A stretch of 64,000 nt of DNA from Strigamia acuminata (lineage: Eukaryota; Arthropoda; Chilopoda; Geophilomorpha; Linotaeniidae). The notes under the pieces were generated by a model. That model was not told the DNA's origin. It did not search any database and saw only the letters and a program-made list of their open reading frames with translations. Both the position numbers and the translations under genes were made by a program. Shown piece after piece: positions 13,212-26,490 of this stretch (position 1 is the first letter of the stretch; every line of letters starts with the position of its first letter). Where the stretch lies: NCBI GenBank assembly GCA_949358305.1, contig OX442318.1:13872517-13936516 (forward strand), written 5' to 3'.

Positions 13212-13450
13212 ACAATTTTAAACAAATTTAGGCAATTTCCTACAATTTTAAACAAATTTAGGCCAATTTCCTACAATTTTAAACAAATTTAGGCCAATTT
13301 CCTACAATTTTAAACAAATTTAGGCCAATTTCCTACAATTTTAAACAAATTTAGGCCAATTTCCTACAATTTTAAACAAATTTAGGCCAATTTCCTACAA
13401 TTTTAAACAATTTTAGGTCAATTTCCTACAATTTTAAACAGATTTTGGTC
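13212..13450. repeat. 31-bp minisatellite, ~8 copies
   Basis: Seven near-perfect units and one partial unit, starting at 13212, 13242, 13273, 13304, 13335, 13366, 13397 and 13428. The core is ACAATTTTAAACAAATTTAG followed by GCCAATTTCCT. The first unit is one base short and the last ones carry substitutions. The array sits within a dispersed repeat that recurs inverted near 22300-22560, where only a single copy of this unit is present. Confidence 0.9.
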
Positions 13451-16400
13451 ATCTAAAAACCCTTTTTGAGCTTGTTTTGGTTCATTTGTGATTGAAATAA
13501 AATCCGAACTCATTTATAACAACGCGTTCCACTTAAAGCGGGGTAATCGAGTAAGTGAAACACTAGACATCAACAGGTGATAATTTAGCCACTTTATTAC
13601 GAAAGAATCCTAAAGACAAGGCTATAAGTACCCTTACACAAACAATTGTTAAATCAGACTCCAGCTTTAGAGTGCTGCCATCAACGCATCTCCTTAAAAT
13701 TCAAACATGGCGGCATGGAGGCCTTTATAACGCACCTTCGATCATGCGCAGTAGTGGTTTTAGGGCAAGATTCCGTGCGTCAACTGCGGGGCTTTGTAGA
13801 GCAAGCTTATACGAAACGATACTCACGATTTAGACGTTTTGCGTAATTATGTTGTGTCACTTGTCAGTTGTGTTTGTTGAGTTAGTGCTCCAGCTGTGGT
13901 TTCTGGTGAAAATCAAAATGGACAAGTTTGTAATATACACTACACATCACTCAACAGTAGTTTAGCTCTAGCAATTAAAGACGCCTTGAAAAAAAAAGTC
14001 AAGTCTTGCTAGGAATGTAAGATGTAATTTGCTCTCCCTCTCCTTGCAACTGTTACTGTCAGTACCAATTACTTCAACCTAATTTATACAACACTTCAAA
14101 GTGATGAGTGCTTTCAATGGGATAATTGCCAGGCTGAATCCATCTCACCCTTGACTATCGTCTTCTCTTCTCCCAATTCTATCTTACGGTGAAGTTCTTT
14201 TTCCATGCTCTATTTTAAATCGGCACATTAAAAGTCGAGTTAAAAAAATAAAAAAATAAAAAAAACACTTCCCATAATCCAGTTAGAAAAGTTTAATCCT
14301 TTTTCTTCGTATTTATTACTTTGAAGTTCAAAGGTTTTCAAGAACTTAACTTTTTAATATACTGTAGTCAGTACATTTTTGTAAAGTCTAAAATTGTTTT
14401 TGCACACAATGAATGTAGATGTTCAGACATTGCAATCGATTACCTATTGTTAAGAAATTGTTTGCTTTCCTGACAAAGCAACCAATAAACTAAACAAAAA
14501 TTTATTATGAAATGCAAACAACCTAAAACATTATTTTATGAATTAAAAAAGTTGTTTAATGTGTAAAAATACACAGGTGGCGCTGCGCACAGGCAGCACG
14601 AACACTCCAGCCCCTGCCTGTATTTGTTACATGAGTGTGTGTGCAGGCAAGGCTTTTTCAGTTTCATCTTGGCATCAAGATGCCGGAACGGGCTCCAGTT
14701 TAGTTTAAACAATCACTTAAAAGTGATTTAACACCGTCTACTGATTTAAATCAGATAAACCAATATGAATGGATCCACTGCAGAGGAATTTAAAGATAAA
14801 AATGAAGATAAAAAATATGCATCAATTGGCTGAATGCCTATTTGAAGTCCCATAGAGATAGATAAGCACGTGGTAAGCACATTTCTAAAGGACTTTCTCA
14901 TCTTTATCAACACAAACTTGGTCTGTCCAATTCAAGTTGGAATGTGAAAGAATAATGAGCTGCAATATGTGGCCACAAAGGATCGACTTCATAACAACTG
15001 GTACTTTAAAAAGTAAAGACATAAAAAGGGCAAATCTGCAGCCAAAAGGCACCAATTAAAACCAAATTACTTTTTTTAAGCAATTAAACTAAAAAGAAAA
15101 AAAAATTTAAAAAGGTTTTAGGAATCCAAAGCTGATCTGAGAAGATCAAGTTACAATTAAAATCTAATGAATAAAAACAATCAATTCATTCTACGAAGAT
15201 AATTAAAATCAACAAAAAATATTTATTTGGTTAAGAAATACTGTATAGAAATACTTTATAGCATAAATTGTTGATAAAAATTATTGTTAAATGCTTTATT
15301 AACCATTTAGTGACAATCACTTTCTGAAATAGGATATTTTTTTCCTATTGAAATTTTCTGCCCCTTAAAACTCCAGCATAACTATTAGGCTAGCTTGACT
15401 GCATTGTTATAGCCGCTTCTTCTAACAGCTTTCGGCTTTTACAAGAAGAATTCTTTATTATTATTGTTCACACACCCCACAAAATTAGTAGTAAACTAAA
15501 AACAAATTAAACGGCGCTTTAAATAATAAAAATTATCCATTACATCAAACCTGTATATTTTACCCTTATGCATAGCAGACGCACCAGTAGTACAGATGAT
15601 CGACTTAACATCACATCTATATAGATACAATATTAAACATCGCATCTATTTAGATGCAATGTTAAATCTTTCATTGTGTTACCTGGGAAGGGTTAAGCTC
15701 TTTAAGCCTAGTTTCCATTCCTAGCTGTCGCGGATGCAACTCGATTTGTAATTTTGGACAAATAAAAGTTACTTTAGATACTCGATTGTTACTAGTTTTG
15801 TTTGATTCTTGCGGATGACAAAATGAAGCATGCGTTCACACAGATTTACATTAGACAGTGAATATTTTATTTAAAACAGAAAATAGGTAATATTCTATTC
15901 TATTCCCCTCCCTTAATACTAATAATAACACATCCCAATCCCAATACATTGTGGCTTGTGGGTCACCGAAGTGACCCTCTGGTGGCCAAACATTGCGCCA
16001 CCTCCAATTCCCCCTAGATGTCACGTTCTTCAGAAACGTCAGTTTCTACACCCGCAAATCAGCAATAGTGAAATTATCGCCGTTATTCAAATGTGCCGAA
16101 CAAATTAATTTTATTGTGATGTTGTAATGGAAATAGTGCTTATGATGGATCGCTATCGCTATCATTAAGCGTAAAATTTTATAATAAATTTTACGTTTAG
16201 AATTTTAAAAATAAAAATAGGTTTAAATAATACGAATGCGCCTACTATTGTGATTATGAATATTGTATACTCTGTAACATTTTAAAACAAGACAGCTCTA
16301 CACTAAGCTTTAATGTACTTTCACATGTAAAAATCCATTTTAGATGCAAAAATAAACCGTGTACTATAAAAAAATTGCTCCTTTAAACAAAAAATTGCAT

Positions 16401-18198
16401 GTTGGGTTGAATAGTGCAGGTATTGAGCAAAAACCTTTATCGGAAGAAAAACATCGTGACTCATTCATCAACTTTAACACATCGTTAATAAAACTAAATC
16501 CCCTAAAAAAAATCCAATTTTCACACTTTGGCATTCCAATGTCTTGTAACGTGTGTCTCTTAAAGGAATTTTCAAGTCCCTACTCTGATGGCGTCACACT
16601 TCTGACAGCCACAGCAGGCACGATGCAACCTTAAACGCTCCGAGACGTTTTCCCATTGTTATAAAGAGCACAGAATACCATTAAGCAGAAAAAATCTTCT
16701 GTCAGGATAAATTAAACACTCCTCTTTCATTTAAAATCAATGTCAAAACAATCTGACTAGTGGTTGCTACGCGGATTTTTCGAAAATACTTTTATGCATA
16801 ATAGAAAATGTCTAAAAATCTACAGCTGCCGCACATATTTTCAACTATTTTAAACGATTCTTTCCTTTAGTTTTATGGAGATAGATGATGCAATTTTAGC
16901 TGAAAAATGTAGTTCTGCCAACAGCTTTGTAGCATAATGTATGCAGATTAGATTGTATCAATTTGAAAACATATATACAGTATTTCCAAATTAGAAGTGC
17001 ATTTAAATAATGGCACACTCCACATTGTGGTTAAAAAAAGAGGAAAAAACGCCGAGTATATTAAATAAAAGGTGGCTTCAAATTGGTTAAGCAAACACTT
17101 TGTGACGGTTTGACAGCCGTAAAAGTTGCAATAAACTCTCATGACAGCACGCTGCACAATTGTGAAACGCGAAACTTTGAATAAATGATTGCTTATTTAT
17201 ATTAACAGCATTCTGGGATGATTTAGACATACTGCATTTCTTCAAATTAAAGTCGCGACAAAAAAATCACTCTTTCGAATACAAGTCGCCCTCGATTGCA
17301 ACCAGCGGTTAATATTTGAAGAAATCCATAAAAAAGATTTAGTGGGTTGTGTGAAAGCAAAATTCATTCAGGTATTTAATACGAATACAGTTTAAAAAAA
17401 TTGATAACAAAAACAGTGCCAATGGGGCAATCGTGATCAATACAGTATGCATACAAATTTCTGCCAACATGTTTCCCAAAATTGCCACCTTGGCGCTGTG
17501 CACTCGCTCGAATGCGGCCGTTAAATATAAAGATTTTTAAATTTTCTTTAACTCTCTCTAGTCCGGACATGTGGCATTGGTCTGGACCAGAGAATGTACG
17601 CCAAATACTGAGATTCCAGATTCCAGATTCCAGCTGATTTCCAAGACGAATCTTAAAAGGTGTACGAGATTCCACCCGTATGTGGAACCCCATAAAATAA
17701 AATTGAAACTATCAACTTAAAACATTCAGGCAAATTTTTCATAACCAATTTCATCGAATACCTTAAAACAAATCATACAAATTTATTTGTTGTTTATACA
17801 CTGCTTTCAGTTCACAAAATAATGATGAGCACTTTGGCTCGCCGGCATCACACGCAACATAACAAACACATACATCAGTAAATGTCTTTTACACGAGCGT
17901 TATAGCAAAATGAGCTGTTAGTAAACCGTGTTATAAAAAGGGCCCAGTGCAGTGTTGTGTTTAGGTGTAAATCCGACCTTTAAAACTACTTCCAAGTTTT
18001 TCTTTTTTAGTTTTATGAGCACAAGTGGAATGTCAATGTCCAAGTAAACACTTCAACTGCATAGTCAATGCGAAAACAACACATGGTGCAGTACCACAAA
18101 CCACTTGCTCTGCCTTTATGACTTTACAAGCTCCCAACGCCAGCTTTACCTGCATCATTGCGACTTTGATTGCACTTTTTTCTCGCCCATGAAGCTTT
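13451..18198. other. Non-coding DNA with dispersed repeat pieces
   Basis: No gene seen. The stretch 15888-16060 (CCCCTCCCTT..., then AAGTGACC and ACGTCAGTTT) is a diverged match to 60555-60690. Hairpins: AACATCGCATCTA mirrored at 15634-15665, and CGTAAAATTT mirrored at about 16169-16195. A GATTCCA triplet repeat is at about 17612-17632. Confidence 0.45.
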
Positions 18199-18223
18199 AA
18201 AAAAAAAAAAAAAAAAAAAAAAA
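18199..18223 (+). repeat. Poly-A run of 25
   Basis: An uninterrupted run of 25 A. It could be the tail of an old retroposed copy, but no SINE or processed gene body was recognised upstream. Confidence 0.9.
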
Positions 18224-18766
18224 GTGAAGCATATTTCAAAGCGCAATAACAAGCTAAGTAAAGTACTAAGTACACAAAGCGCTGGCATTGCAATGACTAT
18301 GCATTGCAATCTCCAACTCTGCAGCTTCGTTAGAATGTCTTTTTGTCCATTAACGGCAGCTTTAATCGGCAAACGTCTGTATTGCATGTTAGAAAGTAAA
18401 TTGCAACCAAAGTGCATTCAGAATTTTGCATGATGATATATTTTGTTACAAGATATTTATTTATTTATTTATTATAAAGTGAAGTAGTGACAAATTATTT
18501 GGAAAAAGGATAATGGCAGCAGAAGCGCTATCATTGGAAGCAAACTGGCGCAATAGGATCAGCGAGTGAGAGACAAAAATGGGACACATGATACGTATCT
18601 CATTTGTGGGTAGGAAAAGCCGAGTTTAGATCCTGCATCCAGTGAGCTTCATCACCTGTGGGAGAAAGGGGAGCGGCAAGATGGCTTTGATAGCAGTTGG
18701 CAATTGGCATAGCTCACCCTAAACAGCGCCAGCACTTAAGGTTTTCTTTTTAACGCAAAAAAAGTT

Positions 18767-19036
18767 TATTTCCAAACTCCAAAAACTACGTTTTTACACT
18801 CACACTCTTTTCCCACTCAAAACTTCCAATATTATACACCAAAATTTTATGTTTACTCTCAGAAACTCCATTTTGACACTCAGAAACTCCATTCTGACCC
18901 CAGAAACTCCATTTTGACACTCAGAAACTCTATTTTGACGCTCAGAAACTCCATTTTGACACTCAGAAACTCCATTTTTACATACAAAATCCAATTTTGT
19001 AGAAAAACTTCAATTATTAGACCCAAAAACTCCATT
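18767..19036. repeat. 21-bp minisatellite
   Basis: The core at about 18858-18983 has six units of CAGAAACTCCATTTTGACAC plus one T, with weaker units on both sides. Because the period is 21 bases, one minus-strand frame stays open and reads as a seven-residue repeat (ECQNGVS). This is a by-product of the period, not evidence for a protein. Confidence 0.85.
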
Positions 19037-19660
19037 CTTGAATGTTTGATGTGCAGCACACTATAGTATTTTGATTTAAAACAAAAAAGAAATCATACTT
19101 TGATAGTGCTCACATGTGTGATAGATATCTGGACTTCGTCATCTTTTGGTAATGCGAACGTTGAGACAGTTAGTGGAACATTAAACAAGTTACTAAACTA
19201 ATTAGCTTCCATATGAATAAACTATACTGTACTTATAAACAAAATGTTCGAATAAATAAGTAATTAAACAATCAAGAATTGTCTCCTGCTCCTGCTCAGC
19301 ACTCATCACAAATTGATTTTCAATCCCACAATCCATTGCACTTTCTATTTCCAACTCATGACAACTAGAATCAAATCTCCAGGTTTCACAAAGAACTAAC
19401 CAGTTTCAAAGAAACCCAAGCTGTGATGGCAGATTAGAAGAGATTATTTTGCCATTTAGGAGGCCACACACCTACACACCAGCTGCATTCGAAAAGCGTG
19501 TCTACAATTACGTTTAAATATGTTTTGATGTTGAAACGTTGTGCCCATGCCCACTCACACTGAAAGCAGACTAAATCAACCGCAATTTTTAAGTTAGATC
19601 AAGACAACCCTCAAGAAAACAGTTTAAATATGTTGTTTAAAAAATGCTGTCCTACATACA

Positions 19661-20095
19661 GTGCTGGGCACGGTACCCCTTACTTGTACCGCGGTACAAA
19701 TCCGCGGTATATGGCACAGACGCACAAAGTACCGTACCAGCACCTGGATTTTGCGGTACATGGGAAAACACGAAAAAACACGAGATTCTCGTGCTTTAAA
19801 ACAAACTTTAAACTTTAAATTTAATAAAAACCAATTAAAAGTTTATTATTAATAAACTTTTAATGGGATTTTATTAATTGTATAACATATTGATGTTTAT
19901 ACTCACTTTGAATGAGTGTAAACATCAACTTTTTAAAATTAAACTGGAAAACGAGGGAAAACATCAGAATCTAGTGTTTTCTTGCGTTTTCCCGTGTACC
20001 GCGAGATGTACTGCCAAATCCCGGTACCGGTACAGTGTAAGCCCTCCAAAGTACCACGGTACACGTACGGGTACCGGCGATACTGCACATTTGCC
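19661..20095. mobile_element. hAT-like MITE, GGTACC-rich ends
   Basis: The left end begins CAGTGCTGGGCACGGTACC, typical of hAT termini (CAGTGNTGGGCA). The right end is an imperfect inverted copy, reading CAGTATCGCCGGTACCCG from the other strand. Both ends are crowded with GGTAC/GTACC words, and the AT-rich centre carries mirrored pieces (AAACACGAG/CTAGTGTTTTC). No clear 8-bp target duplication was found, so the exact borders and superfamily are tentative. Confidence 0.45.
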
Positions 20096-22190
20096 ATGCA
20101 TAACGTTGTAACTTATGACAACAGTTACCCTTGTCAACTTCTTTTCAGTGAAGTGTCTCCTGCCCGCAGAGGTCCCCTTAATAAACCGCACAACTGTTTC
20201 GTTCCCGTTGAATCTCCCGTTCTAATCCGAACGCGCAATCATCAGACCAAATCCACTAAAGCAAGATGGTGACTGACTGTTCATTCGCTGTTACCTGGCC
20301 AACCATTTCAAGGGGAAAATATGGGAGCTCTGTCACTACATTTATGCCTACATCCTCACCAGAATGCAATCCTATCACTATGCATTCACATCCATTAATC
20401 TCCTCGTAGTGTCAGTATACACCACAATAATGTGGTAAATCGTCCATAACCAAGGTGCTTTGCTTGTTTTATCCTTTTGTTGCAACAAAAATATAGCACT
20501 CAACTGCTGCTTTCTTATCTCAAGTAATTCGCATAAAAGCTCTATTTCCATTCCTCCTATTGTATTAAAAAAAGAACAGAAAAGAAAAAGGTAAACCTGA
20601 TCCTCGTGCTTCTCATTTTTTCAACTCACTGATATTTTAAAGCGCCTTTCATTCTTATCTTAAGCCCACCTTTAATTCCAAATGTCAACACCGACATTGC
20701 ACACACAATAAATACTTCTTTCCTTTGTGCTGCCAACGCCATAACGATGCAAAATAAAGAAGAGAAAAGAAATAAACCTTGTTACAACACTTACAGCTGA
20801 TCTTATTGGCAACAAGCCCACTTGGCTGGGCTAAACCCAACACTTTAGCAAATTACACCCACCTAATTAGAGTTTCTTTTTACAGAAAAGCACATCAAAT
20901 TCAAAGATACGACTGAGGTAAACAGATTTCACAACATCAAAAACTATGTTTTTATCTGCCAGCAATGAGATAAACATTTCATCAATTTTGATTTCCTCGT
21001 ACAATTGCTGGAAGAAAATGAGAACCTACCGGTGAATCCAACTCGCTATTTCATAAAAGTGTTTTGAAAAATAAAATGGACAAACAAGGCTGAAAAGTGC
21101 ACGTCTTGCCATGAAACTAACTTATGTACTTCAAAACGGATTTGCTTCTATTTGGAATAACTTCGAAAGCGAAGTGTTTGTTGCCGGTAAATAAACAATC
21201 TGTGAATACCGTTTTCCCTTTGTGTCATCTGCTATTTCCATACACGATCAAACAAGCCTTACTTGTTGCTAAACGACAATACAGCCGACTGTTTATTCTT
21301 CATTACATGGTCAACAGTTTCTTTGGGAAAATATGGGAACCCTGTTGTCACAGAGGTGGATTCATGGGCTGGCACTCTTCTCACGGTCATTTTTAGGATC
21401 TTATTTGTACACATCGAATAAATAAATATTTCTGAATTTGGAGATCCTCCTAAGTACACATAAGTACAGTACTTACAGACTCTGAACATTCAGAGTCTGA
21501 ATTTTCAGGTTGTCACGCCGCAAACGAAATGATTCCACGTGTGTGTTTGGCCGTGTCTTTCCGGGCGCGGAAATTATTTGGTACGCACAATCCGTGCACG
21601 TGTTGTAATTACAAATGGCGACCACTTTCAAAAAATATTGAAATTTGATTTTGCAAAATAAACGGATTAAGTATTTTTAAATTAATAATTAATAATAAAT
21701 TATAAAATAAATTAATCAAACATTTTTAGTATTATATTATCTGTCTTTGTATTCCTTATTCATTTCCGTCTTGTATACGGCCGGTCACGATCGATTGCAT
21801 TACCACAATGCATTCTGCGTACTCAGAATTTGTTCCTGCACGGAAACAATTGAATTTTTCCGTGCACCATCACTGGCAAAAAAAATAGAATTCTGGTCGC
21901 CAGAAAGTTCCCGTGTGTGGTAGGCGGAACTATGTGTACCACGTCGACTTCTGGCCGCTCACAGAAAGTGACCATTCCGTACACGGAATCAGGTCGTGGC
22001 TACTTACTTGTTAGCTTTACCGATAAGCTTCTAATGCCTACAACAGGCTTATCCGCAGTGCACAGATTTCGAAGCTATTCGTTCTCTACGTAAGTTAGTA
22101 CAAGTCGTTCGGTGACTGAAATCAGTCGTCAGTCGAGTAGTAGTAATTATCTGAAGTCAGTAAAGTCACTTCAAGCTGCAATACCGAACT
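20096..22190. other. Non-coding DNA, one exon-like block
   Basis: A stretch at 20149-20268 follows CTTCTTTTCAG and stays open in one frame with varied, protein-like composition, but the family was not recognised and its 3' splice donor is weak. The rest shows nothing supportable. Confidence 0.35.
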
Positions 22191-22560
22191 TACCGTATTA
22201 CCCCGCTTTAAACCGCATGCCGTTACAGTGCAAGTTTTACCAGCATGCCGATAAACCCCGCTTTTACTGGGACGTCGGTGCGAGTACGAACTTTTTTCAA
22301 TCAGAATTGAGCCAAAACAAGCATAAAAAACATTTTTAGACGACCAAAATGTGAGAAATTGGCCTAAACTTTTATAAATTTTCCCAAATTTTAGTAATAA
22401 TCTTCAGAATATCAAGAAAACTCAAATTTCAGGCCCAAATTTCAAAATAATTATTTATCCGGGCTCTTTTAAATAAAAAAAGAAAAACCAGACTTTTCAT
22501 TTATACCGGCAAGTTTCACTTTAGACCGGCATGCTGGTATAAACTGTTTGACTGTAATGT
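22191..22560. repeat. Dispersed repeat, inverted copy of 13140-13560
   Basis: It begins TACCGTATTACCCCGCTTTA, and an AACCGGCATGC-like word recurs near both ends (about 22210 and 22505-22530), suggesting a terminal-repeat element. The centre (22300-22450) matches 13140-13500 on the opposite strand, including AACAAGC..., GACCAAAAT and GAAATTGGCCTAAA words. No coding capacity. Confidence 0.5.
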
Positions 22561-23692
22561 CACAAACCTTTTAAACTCACGTCCAACGGTATGGGGCTTA
22601 AAGCGTATTTCAGTCAAATTTATTCCTTTTCAATGTTCAAATTTTAAAGCAGTTATGCACCTGTGGGAACCAAAGACAAAGAAAAATGTACCTACATGAA
22701 TATGAAAAGCTTAGGAAAAATTGCATATACAATTTCCAAATGATAAAGAAATGGAAAAACAAAAATCCGATTGGAAATGTTCCCGAACGAACAGAAGTAA
22801 ACATCTTACCAGTTGCAAATGAAATGCAATAAGATAGCAAAGAAAATATTGATTATCCCACAAATATTTTACAAGTAAAATAAGCTTAAAGCTTTTTCCA
22901 TTCCTAACATGATAAAAAAGACGTAAAATATATTAAAGAAAATTACATTTTAATAATGGATAAATTAAATTTGATTTCGTATATAAAATATTTAAATTTT
23001 ACTTTTCTCTCAAAATCTTTAACGTTTCATATAAAAATGTCTTAAAAAAATTCATTCCTTCATAAAAATTTTGTAATATTTAAATATTAAAAGTCGATCA
23101 GCCAAAACCACTTTTCTATATTAAATTCCCGAATGGTTCGTGTTAGTTTTAAACGATGTAAAGTTTGTGTTGTGTGTGATCTGCAAACACACTTTACAAG
23201 TCTAAATCTGTTCAGTTCTCGCTTGGCCAAAGGTTGACTCGCAGTGGCTGTGGCTACAAGATTAAAATTCCTATTTGAACTTAACTATTGCTTTAAGCTG
23301 CTTGTTCTTTATTTTCAGTAGGAGCAGTAGGTCAATAAAGAATTAACACAACACGAAAATTGGCACTCCTTATTAACAAGACGGTGTAGTAACGGCTAAC
23401 TCTTAAGCTTAAGTCTATTCTAGGGACTCATCTGCATCAGTTGTTATTTCATTTAAAATTTATTCTAACTAATCATTTCTTAAAATGGTGTTTTACACAA
23501 GATTCTCGCGTTAAATCTCATAACAAGGTGTAATAACACGACCAAGCTGCGCTCAATAATACGTTTTTGATGACAATCGAATAACCTGTTCACGTAGTAA
23601 TTTACTCCGATACCGATAAATACCGATAAATATTACAAAAAACAAAATCAGATTCTTATGAAACTTGTACATAACATAGAGTATTAAGTGCA
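22561..23692. other. AT-rich DNA, no gene seen
   Basis: Very AT-rich (especially 22860-23110), with no reading frame of note. Confidence 0.5.
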
Positions 23693-23694
23693 TA

Positions 23695-23920
23695 TACTCT
23701 TGTTCGAGTCAAAAAGAGCCCTAAATCCCATTGGTCGAGCCTCATTACTGTTCTGTTTATTGCTTGCTTTGTCTGGAAAGCTAACAATGTCCTAACAATA
23801 AGTAATCGATTACAATGTCTGTACATTGTAATGCAATTCTGGTGTTTGGGTCTATTTTTGGGTCTAGTAAAATGGCTCGACCAATGGAATTTAAGACTCT
23901 TTTTGACTCGAACAAGAGTA
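23695..23920. mobile_element. 226-bp MITE, TA target duplication
   Basis: The ends are TACTCTTGTTCGAGTCAAAA and its exact mirror, and inverted similarity continues for about 47 bases (CCATTGGTCGAGCC). TA flanks both sides (23693-23694 and 23921-23922), as expected for Tc1/mariner-driven insertion. It is the cleanest copy of the family also seen at 5203 and 6708. Confidence 0.8.
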
Positions 23921-24180
23921 TAGTAAAAAAAAAAATTTTTCAAATAGTTAATAAATTTTTATATGGTCCCTATTTGTTGCACAGACCAAATCTAACCGAT
24001 TTTCAATTTCTGTCCCTGTACTCCTAATTGTAGCCGCCCTCGAATAGTAGCCGTCCCCGAATATTAGCCGCAGCTGAGACACCAAGTACCAAGTACACCG
24101 TATTTTTGCAAAAGAACGGTATTGTTTCCGTATTTAACCTCACGAATGATGAACGTACGTTTTGTTTACGACGTTCAGAC

Positions 24181-24215
24181 TTCGTTTGTTACATTATACA
24201 TATGTAACAAACGAA
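24181..24215. repeat. Hairpin, 14-bp arms
   Basis: TTCGTTTGTTACAT at 24181-24194 is mirrored exactly at 24202-24215. It lies within a possible MITE (24025-24296) whose ends carry TAGCCGCCCTCGAAT and GAGCGGCGGTTCTTAAT words. Confidence 0.75.
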
Positions 24216-24980
24216 AAACCGAAGTTGTAATTGCTAACAAAAATGGCAGTTTTGAATAAGAGCGGCGGTTCTTAATAATCGATAAAATACGGTACACTGC
24301 ATATTCAATACACTTTCAACTCACTTGATCTTGCTTCATTGAATGTACCTAACTTTGCGAGTATTTTGTTTGATTTTTTGGCATTTTCCTCCGTCTGAGT
24401 TTCTCAAAACTGACATGCCGAGATGTTCTTTTCACAGAGCACTAAAAATGTAACATCATCAGACATTGCTTCAATGTATTCCCCAGAGAAACCATTTGCA
24501 ACTGATTGATTCTTGCTGCATGACTCGCAGGCAGAAAGACTTTTTTAATGAACTACAGTGATGACCACGATCACAAGTGCAGCACTCATAAAAATGCAAC
24601 AAATATTAAAGAATATAATGTCTTGTGTAATGACCATCCCCTGGTTCACGAAGTAATTAAAATTTAAAGTGTCATCGTTATTTCCTCGATTAAACCACAT
24701 GCCTTCAAAAACTACGCTAACTCAACGAATAAACGAGTGCAATAAAATACTCTTTCTAATTTGAATCACCAAATAGTGCAAGAGAGTGCCTCGATAAGCG
24801 TGTTTCTACACATTTGAAGTAATCTGACAAACTGCCAATCTGTGGCACAACTTTCTTCTGGCAGATATTCTTGTAGAAAACATTACTTTTACCTAATGGT
24901 GTGGCGAATGAGAAGTTAAATTCGCCACACCGTGCCAAAATTGAGAAGTTTTATAAAATAACATTATTACTGTAACATAT

Positions 24981-25506
24981 TGTTACGCACCCGAACCACG
25001 CAGTAAGACAGCGGGCTCAAGCGCGTAGTCCTAACGTTTAAATGCCAAATTCTCTCACTAGTCAGCGCTGTGCTAATTATGCACATGACAACTGGGCTGA
25101 TCAACTTATAGATGGGGGAAAGTTTAGAGTTTACTTGCTTAGCAAAACAAGCAAGAGTGATCAGAAGAGTTTGGGACAGTAAGTAGTTAACATGGCTCCA
25201 ACTTGGCTTAGTGGACCAGCGCACTCAACACTTTGTCCCAATAGCTTAAACCCACTTAAGAATAAATAACATTGATTGTCATTTCATGCCTTTTCTATAA
25301 TTTAGGTTTATTGTTTTAAGTTTACTATTTATCATGATTAAGTTAAGTGAAACCACTTGTAATAATTCCCTGAATAAATAGAGTTTGATTTGAAATTGAA
25401 CTATAAAGTCTTTTCAATTTATTTCACCTTAAGATTCTCAAGGTCTCTCATCATAAATAATGATAAATTGTTATGTGTGTTTTAATTCCCCAACTCACAC
25501 GTAACA
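24981..25506 (+). mobile_element. Solo LTR, 526 bp, ATAT target duplication
   Basis: The block starts TGTTACGCACCC and ends CACACGTAACA, so the termini TGTTAC/GTAACA are inverted repeats. ATAT directly precedes it (24977-24980) and directly follows it (25507-25510). It contains AATAAA signals late in the sequence and no reading frame. ATAT target preference is known for some Ty3/Gypsy lineages (for example 17.6 and 297 of Drosophila). Orientation is inferred from the AATAAA position. Confidence 0.8.
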
Positions 25507-26490
25507 ATATTGTTCAGAATTATTTAAAAAATATATATTTAGCCAGGGCCTTGGTCTCAGCAGCCCTGAAGATATTGCAGAATCAATTTCTCCACACTTT
25601 TAGCAGTCCATTCGCCACTTGTGGCATTCGTGACTTGTGGCATTGGCCACCCACTGCGTCCCTAATCAGACAATGATGAAAAACAACTGGGATTCCCAGC
25701 AGATCATCCATCCAAATACAGTGCAAACAAGAGCCATCTCAAGGGCTCTGCTAAGTGCCAAGATAAAACACAAGAGTTGATAAACATAATAGAAAAGTTC
25801 AGAACTTTGGGCAGTTTACTAATGTACCAATCATCAATGGACGTAACACTTGCAGTCTGGGGCACTGAGGCTCTGCTTGTAAAGAAGCTCCACAGCCAAA
25901 AGAAGTTTGAAAACGACTGTAATAAGGTAATGCACCCAATTCAGTGTTTACACGGTAGATACGTTCCGATCAGCCGTTCAAAATCTTCTAATTGGTCTTC
26001 AGAAAAGAACAAATCAACAAACTGATCCACCTGTTTTACTTCCCCAGTCCCCACTAAAAAAAAATAAGTCTTGTCTTAACCATACAATTAATGTCGAGTT
26101 GTTTTTAATAAATATAATCTTTATGCATCAACGATTGTTTTTTAATTTCCACCTTAACGTGACAACAAGAATAATCCATTCCTAGAATCATTCCCACGAA
26201 AATGAGAAGCAAACTCCCATTTTCTTCAACATTGTCAAATTAAAGGTGATTCCCATACTGATATCCAGAAATTAGAATTACTAAAACATTATTAAATACT
26301 TAAGAAAAACTTTCTACAAAATGAAACTTTCTATATTCCAATTTGCATCTAATTACCCATCTAATATCACAATCATATGCTGACATTAAAATGTATTATT
26401 ATGCATTAATGTACGTAAGACACTGAATAAATTTTATTTTTATTCTAACTATTATTTTCATTCGTTTGAATTCCGACAATCAGAAGCAAT

